Part shown: positions 1 to 7,781 of the stretch, one piece after another
Position numbering within the stretch: the stretch's first letter is position 1
How the letters are laid out: each line of letters starts with the position of its first letter
The notes under the pieces: generated by a model
Told to the model about the DNA's origin: nothing
Database searches by the model: none
Seen by the model: the letters and a program-made list of their open reading frames with translations, nothing else
DNA from: Prado023 sp963700475
GTDB taxonomy: Bacteria > Actinomycetota > Actinomycetes > S36-B12 > CAIYMF01
Assembly (NCBI GenBank): GCA_963700475.1
Contig: CAVOXR010000014.1
Coordinates: 1 to 64,000, forward strand
Length of the DNA: 64,000 bases
Direction of reading: 5' to 3'
Position numbers and translations under genes: made by a program

Positions 1-424
1 CGGCGTGCCGGGCCAAGGCGTGGACATGCTCGCTGGTGATCACACCCGAGGCCCACACCCCACCCAGGCCCGGATGGACGTCCACGAACGCCCCGGCACG
101 GGCCAGCCGGCGCGCCCACGTCGCCGACCACCCCCGCGCCAGCAGCATCGCCCCATCGCCGACCAACGGCAGGCTCCCCGACCGGGAGGCGGCAGCCATC
201 CGGCGCGCCAACTCGAACTCCACACCAGCGACCGCCGAGCACAGCACCTCCACATCGGCAGCCGGACGCTCGCCGGCCGACAAGCCCATCGCAGGAACAT
301 CCCCGACGGCGACCGCCGACACCTGCCGCCACAGCTCCCTCACCTCACCAGACGCGTCCACCGCAGCCGCCTCCGCCCGCACGATCACACCCACCGGCGG
401 CCCACCCGCACCCCGTGCCCCCAT
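1..424 (-). CDS. DUF222 / 13E12-type HNH endonuclease family protein (N-terminal part, runs off the window)
   Basis: I translated the minus strand from an ATG at 424 and the frame stays open to base 1, giving about 141 residues. The start has a GGGAGG ribosome site about five bases upstream. The sequence contains an alpha-helical stretch typical of DUF222: AAASRSGSLPLVGDG, then a Trp/Arg/Leu-rich helix, then GGVWASGVITSEHVHALAR, which corresponds to the family's 'ALAAGEISLEHAAALAR'-like helix. In DUF222 proteins a C-terminal HNH nuclease domain usually follows; here it would lie outside the window, so nuclease function is inferred from family only. The gene is preceded by a LexA-like box overlapping its own promoter (443-464), which fits the known LexA control of several 13E12 genes in Mycobacterium tuberculosis. 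Family assignment is by recognition of the domain pattern. Confidence 0.72.
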   Translation of the reverse strand, partial: MGARGAGGPPVGVIVRAEAAAVDASGEVRELWRQVSAVAVGDVPAMGLSAGERPAADVEVLCSAVAGVEFELARRMAAASRSGSLPLVGDGAMLLARGWSATWARRLARAGAFVDVHPGLGGVWASGVITSEHVHALARHA

Positions 425-442
425 CCCAACCTCCCCCAAGGT

Positions 443-464
443 TCGAACATCTGTACGAATCCTA
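443..464 (-). promoter_or_regulatory. SOS (LexA) box overlapping a TAGGAT -10 promoter
   Basis: Bases 443-458 read TCGAAC-ATCT-GTACGA, one mismatch from the mycobacterial/actinobacterial SOS consensus TCGAAC-N4-GTTCGA. On the minus strand a -10 hexamer TAGGAT occupies 459-464, so transcription would begin near 452, inside the box. The DUF222 gene starts at 424. Such an overlap is the expected geometry for LexA repression and DNA-damage induction. The site is read directly; LexA binding is inferred. Confidence 0.6.
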
Positions 465-603
465 TCAAGGGGTGGCGACATCGCAAGTGCCTCCGGCCAA
501 CCTGTGGATCGCCCGGTCGCCGCCAGACAGCAGCCACGCAGACGACGCGCACCGGTCCTGGGGATGGGCTCCGGAAGGCCCCGCGCCGGGAGGGCAACCG
601 GTC

Positions 604-1524
604 TCACACCACCGGGGGGCGCCCCGCCTTCGTCATCGCCCACACGGTCGACCAGTGCATCGGCCGGCGGTCGCCGGGGTCCATCCGCCAGCCCTCTCGG
701 AACCCCTCCCACCAGGCGCCGCGGGCCTCCTTGTCGCGCACGCGCGCCGCGGTGATCGCCGCCCAGGTGCCCGTGTAGACCGGTCGCAGCACCGCCGGCA
801 GGTTCCGTCGCGCGAGCAGCACGCGGTTGCGGGCGTTCATGTGCCAGAACTCGGCATGCCGACGCGGGTCGATGACCGGATGGTGGATCACGATGTCGCC
901 GGCGTACCAGGGCACGTGCCCGGTGTCCCAGACCCGCCAGCACAGCTCGATGCCCTCGTGGGCGTAGAAGAACAGCCCCGGCCAGCCCCCGACCTCGTCG
1001 AAGAGCGACCGCCGGATGGCCACAGCGCCCTCCCACAGCGACGTCGCCGGGCTCGGCTCGGCTGGGTCGCCGGTGCGCAGCCGAGGGACCCAGCGACCCG
1101 GGGCCGGCCGCCCCGTCGGGTCCTCCACGCGCGGCTGGATCAGTCCCACCTCGGGCCGCTCGGCGAACAGGGCCGCGAATCGCGCGAGCGTGTCCGGTGA
1201 CGCCAGCGCCGCGTCGTCATCCAGGAAGAACAGCAGCTCGCCGGACACCTCGGGCACGCCCGCGTTGCGGCCGGCGGGAATGCCCACGTTCTCGGGCAGC
1301 GCGTGCCCGCGGACGCCGTCGGGCAGGTCCACCGGGACCCAGCCGTTGCCCACGACCACGACCTCGGTGGTGACGCCCTCCTGGGCCAGCACGGACTCCA
1401 GCCCGCGCCGCAGGTCGTCGGGGCGCTGGCCCATGGTGAGGACCACGACACCGAAGTGCGGGACCACCGAGCCGCCGGGCACGGAGCCGCCGGTCCCCGG
1501 CCCGCGAGTCCCGGAGCCACTCAT
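604..1524 (-). CDS. Family 2 glycosyltransferase
   Basis: 306 residues. A GT-A fold glycosyltransferase: the first beta strand and loop are seen as FGVVVLTMGQRPDDLRRGLESVL, followed by VVVVGNGW, an NVGIPAGRNAG nucleotide-sugar loop near residue 80, and the metal-binding triad LLFFLDDDAAL near residue 98. The acceptor-side motif GLFFYAHEGIELCWRVWDTG around residues 185-205 is the usual ED/EGIEL region. No membrane segments are evident, so it should act on the cytoplasmic face. Its ATG overlaps the stop of the upstream CDP-alcohol phosphotransferase by four bases, so it is the last gene of a tightly coupled four-gene operon (5325 to 604) and probably glycosylates the product of those enzymes. 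The exact sugar and acceptor cannot be read from sequence. Confidence 0.85.
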   Translation of the reverse strand: MSGSGTRGPGTGGSVPGGSVVPHFGVVVLTMGQRPDDLRRGLESVLAQEGVTTEVVVVGNGWVPVDLPDGVRGHALPENVGIPAGRNAGVPEVSGELLFFLDDDAALASPDTLARFAALFAERPEVGLIQPRVEDPTGRPAPGRWVPRLRTGDPAEPSPATSLWEGAVAIRRSLFDEVGGWPGLFFYAHEGIELCWRVWDTGHVPWYAGDIVIHHPVIDPRRHAEFWHMNARNRVLLARRNLPAVLRPVYTGTWAAITAARVRDKEARGAWWEGFREGWRMDPGDRRPMHWSTVWAMTKAGRPPVV

Positions 1525-2429
1525 GCCGGGCTCCGCAGCTTCGTGGACGACAGGATCGCCAGCACGTGCCCGATGACCGTCACGACCGCGAGCACCAGCA
1601 TCGCCAGCACCAGCGCCTGCGTGACGGCAAGGCCGCCGACGAGCGCGTCGCCGATGGCCGCCACGAACGCCAGGATCGTCATCTCCACCGAGTGGAAGAT
1701 CCGGTTGAACGGGAAGTAGCGGACCAGGCGGCGCACGCGTGCCAACCCCGAGCTGGTCGGCGTCCCCACGCCGGCAACGTCCTCCAACCGCGGCAGCCCC
1801 GCGAACGCCCGGGACACGTGCACCATGTCATTGAGCGCCTTGTTGAACATGATGAGCAGCGCGAGGAGGGCCCCGGCGTACGCGTAGCCACTGGGGGCGG
1901 TCCACGAGAAGTCAGTGCCGGCAGCTCGGATGCCCAGGCAGACCGGAATCACCGACTCGGCGGTGTAGTGCCCGATCTTGTCGAGGAAGGTGCCGGCCGG
2001 GGAGAACGTGCCGCGCCATCTGGCCACCTCCCCGTCGCAGCAGTCCCAGAGCATCTGCATCTGCCCGAGCAGGAGGGCGAGGAACGCTCCCGGGAGCCCC
2101 GGGATCAGCAGGGCAAGGCCCGCCGATGCACCGGTGGCGATCATGAACCATGTGACGGTGTTCGCCGAGACGCCCGTCGGCAGGAGGAGCCGCGTCAGGT
2201 ACGGCGAGATGTCGCGCAGGTACACGTCGGCGACCCAGTGCTCGGAGTTCTTGCGCCCGCGCACAGCCGGCGGCTGGGTGACAGCGCGCAGCTCGGCGAT
2301 GGTGGGGTGCTCGGGGCGCTCGGTGGCGGGAGTGCTGGCCGGTCCAGCCCCCGACGATTCGCCGTCCACCGACCCATCGGCACTCTGCGACGCATCGCCG
2401 GGCCCTGGCTGGTCATGCATGGGACACAT
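1521..2429 (-). CDS. CDP-alcohol phosphatidyltransferase family protein with an altered catalytic motif
   Basis: 302 residues, integral membrane. The family signature D-x2-D-G-x2-A-R-x8-G-x3-D-x3-D is visible: Asp129, Asp132, Gly133, Ala136-Arg137, Gly146 and Asp150 are present, but the last position, usually the proposed general-base Asp, is His154 (sequence DKIGH). The N-terminal 60 residues are polar and low in complexity; hydrophobic segments follow at roughly 90-125, 180-205 and 255-295. Family members move a phosphodiester head group from a CDP-alcohol to an alcohol acceptor, releasing CMP. It shares an operon with a second, canonical family member just upstream and with two GT2 enzymes, so it likely helps make a glycosylated phospho-linked lipid or polymer. 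The start could be 2429 or the in-frame ATG at 2420, which overlaps the upstream stop. The His substitution leaves activity uncertain. Confidence 0.8.
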   Translation of the reverse strand: MCPMHDQPGPGDASQSADGSVDGESSGAGPASTPATERPEHPTIAELRAVTQPPAVRGRKNSEHWVADVYLRDISPYLTRLLLPTGVSANTVTWFMIATGASAGLALLIPGLPGAFLALLLGQMQMLWDCCDGEVARWRGTFSPAGTFLDKIGHYTAESVIPVCLGIRAAGTDFSWTAPSGYAYAGALLALLIMFNKALNDMVHVSRAFAGLPRLEDVAGVGTPTSSGLARVRRLVRYFPFNRIFHSVEMTILAFVAAIGDALVGGLAVTQALVLAMLVLAVVTVIGHVLAILSSTKLRSPA

Positions 2430-4297
2430 CCTTGCGTGTCATCGACCGGACCCACTGCACGGACGCGATCACCACGAAGAGGATCCCGAGCGCGACACTG
2501 CCCCAGGTGAGCAGCCCGGCGAGCGAGGACGCCCCGAGGAGCGCCGCAACGAGGACGAGGATCGTCCGACCGTCCCACCCGAGGCCGACCATGACCAGCC
2601 ACCTCGGCGGCGCAGAACCTCCCAGTGCCCGGTAGAGGGTGTCGTAGTGGTGGAACACGACCACGAACACCCACGCGAACAGCCAGGCGCCCTCCGTGGG
2701 GGCGATCAGCAGCCACCGCAACCCACACGATCCCGAGTTCGACGACCCGCATCCCGACCGGCCACGCCCAACCGAACGCGCGCGCGAGCGGCTGGCGCGC
2801 AGCAAGGCCCCGGTCCCACGCCGGCTGGCCGAGGGGTCCGAGGTCCAGCTGGGGCTCGAGCAGCCACGACCCGCTTCGGTCCGGCGGCTGGCGCCACGTG
2901 CGGGATCGGAGGATCCGGCCCGCCGCCGTGTAGGCGAGCGCCACCAGCCCAAGGAGCAGCAGGAGCACGAGGGTCCATCGGGGACCGATCGTGATCACGC
3001 CGACGGACAGGACCAGCCAGCGCTCGCCGATCGGCATGCGCAGGACCTTCTTGCCCCACCGCACCCGGCTGTCGAGGTTCATCTGTGCAGACAGCTCGAG
3101 GGTCGCACCCGACCCGGCCGCCCCCCCATCGCTGGGGTCCTCGATCGGCCGTGCAGCCACCCAGGACTCACGGATCCGCTGCACGCGGGAGAAGTCGTAG
3201 TCCCCGACATGTCGGACCGTCTGCATGATCATCACCAGGGCGGCCAACAGCCAGATGTCCTGGCCGGTCCGTGCGGCACCGGCGGCCAGACCGGCGTAGG
3301 CGGCGTACTCCTTGACCCGGTCGCTGGACGCGTCGATCCACGCCCCGAGGTCGGAGAACGTGCGGGTGAAGCGCGCGACCTCACCGTCGACGCAGTCGAT
3401 GATCAGCGAGGCCTGCATGAGCAGGGCGCCGGCCAGCAGGCCGCCCCAGGTGCCCGTGGCGAAGCACAGGGCGGCAGCCAGCCCGACGAAGAGCGAGAAG
3501 ACCGAGACCTGGTTGGGCGTGAGCCGCATCCGCAGCGCCAGAGCGGTCAGCGGCGTCGAGGCCTTGCGCAGGACGAAGGTGGAGTAGAAGCCGTCATCGG
3601 GGCGGTTGGCTCGCTCCAGCAGGACGCGGGCCTCATCGATGACCGCCAGCTCCGCCTGGACCTGCGCCCGCTGCTCCTCGGTGCCGCCGCGGAGCACCGG
3701 ACCGACGGACCCCACGGCGCCCATCGCGATCTGGGCCCGCACCAGCCCCACCAGCGCCAGGTCGATCGGATCGGCGACCCAGCCGAGGGTTCGCGCCGTC
3801 GCGGCGACAACGCCCAAGGCTTCGGTGGCCGCAGGTACGTCGCGGGCATCGACCACCAGGGCCCCCAGGGACTCCGCGTTCGGCGCACTCACGTCGTGCA
3901 CCCACGAGCCGGCGCTGGCGATCCGCTTCTGGACCACCCGCACCGGGGGTGCATCCCCCACCTGCCCAGGTCCACTCGCGCCCGGGCCTCCACCCGGGCC
4001 CCCACCAGGGTCACCGTCGGGGCCGGCGCCGCGAACCGGGCGGACCTCCCCCACCAGCGCCCCGGACTTCACCGCCGGATCATCCACGAGCTGCCCCAAG
4101 CAGGCATCGGCCACGATGAGGTCGGCATCCACGATCAGGGTCCGCCCAGCAAGGCCCTCGGCGAGGGCCGTGAGCTGGTCGGCGCAGTCCCCATCGGCCA
4201 GCACGATCACATCGGCGACCCCCAGCCGGGCAAGCCGCTGCGACATCACAGCCACGGCATCGGGATCTGCAGGCCCCCGGCGGACGAGCGCCCTCAC
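2413..4297 (-). CDS. CDP-alcohol phosphatidyltransferase with N-terminal nucleotidyltransferase-like region; reading frame broken near 2,700-2,740
   Basis: The GTG start at 4297 overlaps the stop of the upstream GT2 gene (GTGA). Residues 1-120 resemble a worn nucleotidyltransferase domain (TLIVDADLIVADACL), with a Gly/Pro-rich linker near residues 93-112. The catalytic motif is complete: Asp301, Asp304-Gly305, Ala308-Arg309, Gly318, Asp322 and Asp326. After residue ~525 (MRVVELGIVW) coding quality jumps to the next frame, which continues with LRWLLIAPTEGAWLFAW and four hydrophobic segments to VRSMTRKDVSHA and a stop at 2413 that overlaps the next gene. Length from start to this stop is 1,885 bases, one more than a multiple of three, so one extra base would explain the break. 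The C-terminal part resembles the DUF5941-type region often attached to this family. Either an assembly insertion or a genuine mutation. Confidence 0.72.
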
Positions 4298-5325
4298 GCC
4301 TCGAGCTCGCGCAGTCCGGGCGGGGAGGTGAGGAAGCCGGTGCCCCACGCGCCGTGCATGGTGGCGTAGACCAGCGGCAGCCGAGCATGCGCTGCGGGGG
4401 GCAGGCCCCGCCCGGCGACAGCGGCTCCGGCGGTGATCAGGGCCAGGTATCCGAACGGGGCGAGCCAACCGATCCGCAGGGCACGCGGGCCGACGGTGGA
4501 GCCGACCAGTCCCGCAGCCGTCCCGGCCACGACGCCGACGACCGCGACGGGGGGCGCGAAGTAGCGCAGCGCGGAGGTCCGAGACGCCGTCTCCGGGTGA
4601 CGGCGCATGACCTCGCGGCGCCACCGCCCGTAGTGGAAGTACTGGTCGGCCAGCGACGATGCATCAGGCCGGGGACGGTAGGTGACCACGAGCGCCGGGT
4701 TGAACCACACCAGCCCACCCGTCTCACGGATCCGGTGGTTCATCTCCCAGTCCTGGGCGCGCAGGAAGGTCTCGTCGTATCCACCCACGCGCTGCAGGGC
4801 GGTCTTGCGGAAGCACCCGAGGTAGACCGTCTCCGCCTCCCCCTCGCCACCGCCGACATGGAAGGGGGCCGCGCCGACTCCCATCGGGGTCGTCATCGCC
4901 CGGGCCACCGCCTGCTCGAACGGCGTCTCGCCCTCGGCCTGCATGATCCCGCCGACGTTGTCGGCCCCGGTTCGCACCAGCGTCTCCACCGCGGTGGACA
5001 CGTAGTTGCCAGGAAGGATCGCATGGCCGTCGACCCGGACGACGACCTCGTAGCGCGAGGCATGGATCGCGGCGTTCAGCCCCGACGGGGTTCGACCGCT
5101 CGGGTTGGGCACGAGGACGATCCGGTCGTCGAGCGCCGACAGGCGGCGGGCGACCTCGTCGGTCCGGTCGGTCGAGGGCCCGAGCGCCAGGACGATCTCC
5201 AGCGGCCCAGTCCAGTCCTGGGTCAGGATCCCGGTGACCGCGTGGGTCAGGTGCCGCTCCTCGTTGAGCACGGGCATGACCACGGAGACGCCATCCGGCC
5301 ACGCTGACGATGCGGGTTCGGCCAT
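4294..5325 (-). CDS. Family 2 glycosyltransferase, membrane-associated
   Basis: 343 residues from ATG 5325. GT-A features in order: VSVVMPVLNEERHL at the N-terminus, LALGPSTDRTDE, LNAAIHASRYEVVVRVDGHA with the DxD-type Asp near residue 105, and an acceptor motif FLRAQDWEMNHRIRETGG near residue 215. Two to three hydrophobic segments at about residues 270-320 anchor it. It resembles the succinoglycan/hyaluronan-type GT2 group. ATG 5325 is preferred over starts further upstream because a TACCGT -10 box ends seven bases before it and the upstream translation is Arg/Pro-rich shadow sequence. First gene of the minus-strand operon with two CDP-alcohol phosphotransferases and another GT2. Substrates are unknown. 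Confidence 0.85.
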   Translation of the reverse strand: MAEPASSAWPDGVSVVMPVLNEERHLTHAVTGILTQDWTGPLEIVLALGPSTDRTDEVARRLSALDDRIVLVPNPSGRTPSGLNAAIHASRYEVVVRVDGHAILPGNYVSTAVETLVRTGADNVGGIMQAEGETPFEQAVARAMTTPMGVGAAPFHVGGGEGEAETVYLGCFRKTALQRVGGYDETFLRAQDWEMNHRIRETGGLVWFNPALVVTYRPRPDASSLADQYFHYGRWRREVMRRHPETASRTSALRYFAPPVAVVGVVAGTAAGLVGSTVGPRALRIGWLAPFGYLALITAGAAVAGRGLPPAAHARLPLVYATMHGAWGTGFLTSPPGLRELEA

Positions 5326-5332
5326 GCCCGCG

Positions 5333-5338
5333 ACGGTA
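5333..5338 (-). promoter_or_regulatory. -10 box TACCGT, predicted leaderless start for the GT2 operon
   Basis: On the minus strand TACCGT is followed by seven bases (CGCGGGC) and then the ATG at 5325, with no ribosome site between. The usual -10 to +1 distance puts transcription start at the A of the start codon. Confidence 0.45.
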
Positions 5339-5522
5339 TCGGAGCGAGGGCCCCGAGGCGAGACCCGGGTGCGTTGGGCGTGGCTTGTGGCGGGAGTCGG
5401 TGGCGTCCTCTTCGCGGGCCGTCTGCATGGCGTCGCCGGTCCTGCTGGGCGGCAGCCGATGTCAGGGCCCGGCGCTACGGTGACGGCCCCGCGGCCAGCG
5501 GGTCTCGGGAGAGGGGAGTCCG

Positions 5523-6644
5523 ATGGGAGGCGTGAGCGCGGGTCTGGGCCTCCCCCTGACCGCAACCTTCCCCTGCCGGGCATCAGTAGGTACCAGGCCC
5601 ACACGCCATGAGGTGACGATCGAGGCGGACTGGTCGGTTCGGACCCCGCACGACGAGGGCCTCGAGCGGATCGCGGCCGCGTTCGGTGGCGGCGTGTCGT
5701 GCCTGCCCGCCCTGCGGGGGATCATGCCCGGATTGCGCATGTGGTGGCAGCGTGCCACACGTCAGACAGGCCTTCTGGCCCGCTCGCCCGATCGTGGGGC
5801 CTCGTGGTTCAGCCTCGAGTCCGCGCTCCCGTGCTGTCCCACCCGCGGGTTCGACGATGCCGCTGTGGCGGCCGCGCACTGCCGTCACGTCACGCACGTA
5901 GCAGCGGCCAGCCGGGTCAACCGGCGGGACCTGAACGCCCTGGTCACGGGGTTGGGTCCTCTGGCGGATCCGGGCCCTCCAGAGGGTGCCGGCGATCCGC
6001 TGGTCGACGGTGCCTGGGCCTGCGGGCTGCACTCCAGCTGGGTGCTCGAGCGGCGCGCCGAACTCGCAGCTTTCGGTTTCACTGAGCCCACGCCCGAGCT
6101 CCTGCTCGCCCTGGCCCACACGGACGCCGACGTCGCATGGGTGGCGTCCACTGCACACGGGATGACGGATCCGTCGACTGCCCCATGGGTCGCGTGGACC
6201 TGCACGGAACTGGATCACAGCGAGCCCTCAGCCCGGCGGGACTGGATGGCCACCGGCGCCCGCCGCGCCGACATCGTCAGCCTCTCCATGTCCGGGTACT
6301 CGCCGGTCACGGCACATGCGATCGCCGATGACTGGGGGATCTCCGTCCCCGGGGCGGCCCAGCTCCTGGCCCGGTGGGTCGGGTCCGGCTACCGACCGGT
6401 CCCGGAGCAACTGGCGTGGGTGGGCGAGGAGGGCGTGGGTTTCCCCCCGGACCCCCCAGCCCCGTCCGCGGTCGAGCGGGTCGCGCGCGCCCTCGCCCGA
6501 CGGCGTCCCGACACCTCCGAGCGCACGGCGCTCGCGATCGCGCTGGCACGCTGGGGGACCGTCCCCGACACGGTGGCGATCCTGCGCCGGGGCGGGCAGC
6601 GCGCGCTCGTGCTCCCAACTGGCGATGTCGCACCCCCGGCCTAG
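5523..6644 (+). CDS. Protein of unknown function upstream of a MoxR/VWA pair
   Basis: 373 residues; I do not recognise a family. It is Trp-, Ala- and Arg-rich with no signal peptide or membrane segment. Residues ~60-130 hold a Cys/His-containing stretch (ESALPCCPTRGF, then AAAHCRHVTHVAAASRVNRRD). Residues ~245-300 (ARRADIVSLSMSGYSPVTA, then a helix with IADDWGISVPGAAQLL) look like consecutive helix-turn-helix-sized helices, and ~315-365 is another helical segment. The start has a GAGAGGGGAG ribosome site, and a TACGGT -10 lies ~35 bases further upstream. The stop is only 27 bases before the MoxR gene on the same strand, so the three genes probably form one operon. It may be the adaptor or client-binding partner of that ATPase; this is inference from position only. 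Confidence 0.65.
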   Translation: MGGVSAGLGLPLTATFPCRASVGTRPTRHEVTIEADWSVRTPHDEGLERIAAAFGGGVSCLPALRGIMPGLRMWWQRATRQTGLLARSPDRGASWFSLESALPCCPTRGFDDAAVAAAHCRHVTHVAAASRVNRRDLNALVTGLGPLADPGPPEGAGDPLVDGAWACGLHSSWVLERRAELAAFGFTEPTPELLLALAHTDADVAWVASTAHGMTDPSTAPWVAWTCTELDHSEPSARRDWMATGARRADIVSLSMSGYSPVTAHAIADDWGISVPGAAQLLARWVGSGYRPVPEQLAWVGEEGVGFPPDPPAPSAVERVARALARRRPDTSERTALAIALARWGTVPDTVAILRRGGQRALVLPTGDVAPPA

Positions 6645-6671
6645 CGTCCGGGTGGACGAAGGGAGCACACG

Positions 6672-7781
6672 GTGGCACGGGACCGGATCGGGTACGAGCA
6701 GGTGCTGCAGGCGATGGGGGTGTGCGTCGCGACACGGATCCCGTTCCTCCTCTGGGGCGAGCCGGGAGCGGGCAAGACCGCCGTCGTGGAGTCCGCCACG
6801 GACTCCGGATGGCACGTGGAGACCCTGATCTGCTCGCACTACGAGCCCAGCGACTTCGCCGGGCTTCCAGTCGTGAACGCCGGCCGGGTGGACCTCGCGC
6901 CACCGCAGTGGGCGGTGCGCGTGGCCGAGAACGAGGGGCCGTCGGTGGTGTTCTTCGACGAGTGGACAACGGCATCACCGGCCGTCCAGGCGGCCGCACT
7001 GCGTCCGCTCACCCACGGAGAGGTCGGTGCCCTGCGGCTCCCCGAGCGGGTCTCGTTCGGCGCTGCGGCGAACCCTGCCGACGTGGCCGCCTCCGGCTGG
7101 GAGCTGGCTGCCCCGACAGCCAACCGGTTCGTCCACATGGACTGGAACCTCCCGCTCGAGGTGTTCACCGAGTCGCTGGTGACGGGTCAGTGGCCCCGCA
7201 TCCGCGTCCCGACGCTCGACGCGGGGTACCCGGCCAGGGTGGCGGCGAGCCGGGCGAAGGTGGCGGCCTTCCTCGGCGTGCGCTCGGGGCAGCTCTCGGC
7301 CATCCCGAAGGACGCCGCCTCACGCGGTCGAGCCTTCCCGACCCCCCGCACCTGGGACTACACCGCGCGTCTCCTGGCGGCGGCCGACCCCACGGATGTC
7401 GAAGCGATCCGCCTCCTGGTCCACGGGACCGTCGGGGCCCCCACCGGGCACGAGTTCCTGTCCTGGATCTCCGCGCTCGACCTGCCGGATCCGGAATCCC
7501 TGCTCGCCGACCCGGGCGGCGACCTCCTGGCCGGCCTCCGGGCAGATCGCGTGCACGTCGCACTGCAGGGGATGCTCGCCGCGGTCGCCACACGCACGAC
7601 CAAGGCACGGTGGGAGGCCTCACTCGGTGTGTGCGTCCGTGCCGCGGAGCTGTCCGGGCTGGATCCGGCGGTCCCGGTCGTGCGGGCGCTGCTGCGGATC
7701 AGGCCGGCCAAGGCGGTCCTACCCACCGGGTTGACCGTGTTCGCCGGGCCGCTCGCGCTGGCGGGGCTCCTGCCGTCATGA
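6672..7781 (+). CDS. MoxR-type AAA+ ATPase
   Basis: 369 residues starting at GTG 6672 behind a GAAGGGAG ribosome site. Walker A is GEPGAGKT at residues 29-36, Walker B VVFFDEW with Asp96-Glu97, sensor 1 Asn134 in AAANPAD, and a probable arginine finger at ANRF (Arg152). A C-terminal helical lid occupies roughly residues 230-360. MoxR ATPases remodel or activate partner proteins, typically a VWA-domain protein encoded next door; here the VWA gene overlaps its stop by four bases (ATGA), strongly implying co-translation. It belongs to the same probable operon as the unknown protein at 5523-6644. No membrane segment, so cytoplasmic. Confidence 0.88.
   Translation: MARDRIGYEQVLQAMGVCVATRIPFLLWGEPGAGKTAVVESATDSGWHVETLICSHYEPSDFAGLPVVNAGRVDLAPPQWAVRVAENEGPSVVFFDEWTTASPAVQAAALRPLTHGEVGALRLPERVSFGAAANPADVAASGWELAAPTANRFVHMDWNLPLEVFTESLVTGQWPRIRVPTLDAGYPARVAASRAKVAAFLGVRSGQLSAIPKDAASRGRAFPTPRTWDYTARLLAAADPTDVEAIRLLVHGTVGAPTGHEFLSWISALDLPDPESLLADPGGDLLAGLRADRVHVALQGMLAAVATRTTKARWEASLGVCVRAAELSGLDPAVPVVRALLRIRPAKAVLPTGLTVFAGPLALAGLLPS

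Noticed and set aside
2195..2700. Continuation of the first CDP-alcohol enzyme frame past 2,700 into the next gene
   Set aside because: Translation turns Arg/Pro-rich while the neighbouring frame carries hydrophobic, family-like sequence ending in a coupled stop; the long open frame is a high-GC artefact.
6374..7777. Long plus-strand frame upstream of the VWA start
   Set aside because: It is the shadow of the MoxR gene; real coding sequence begins at ATG 7778, overlapping the MoxR stop.
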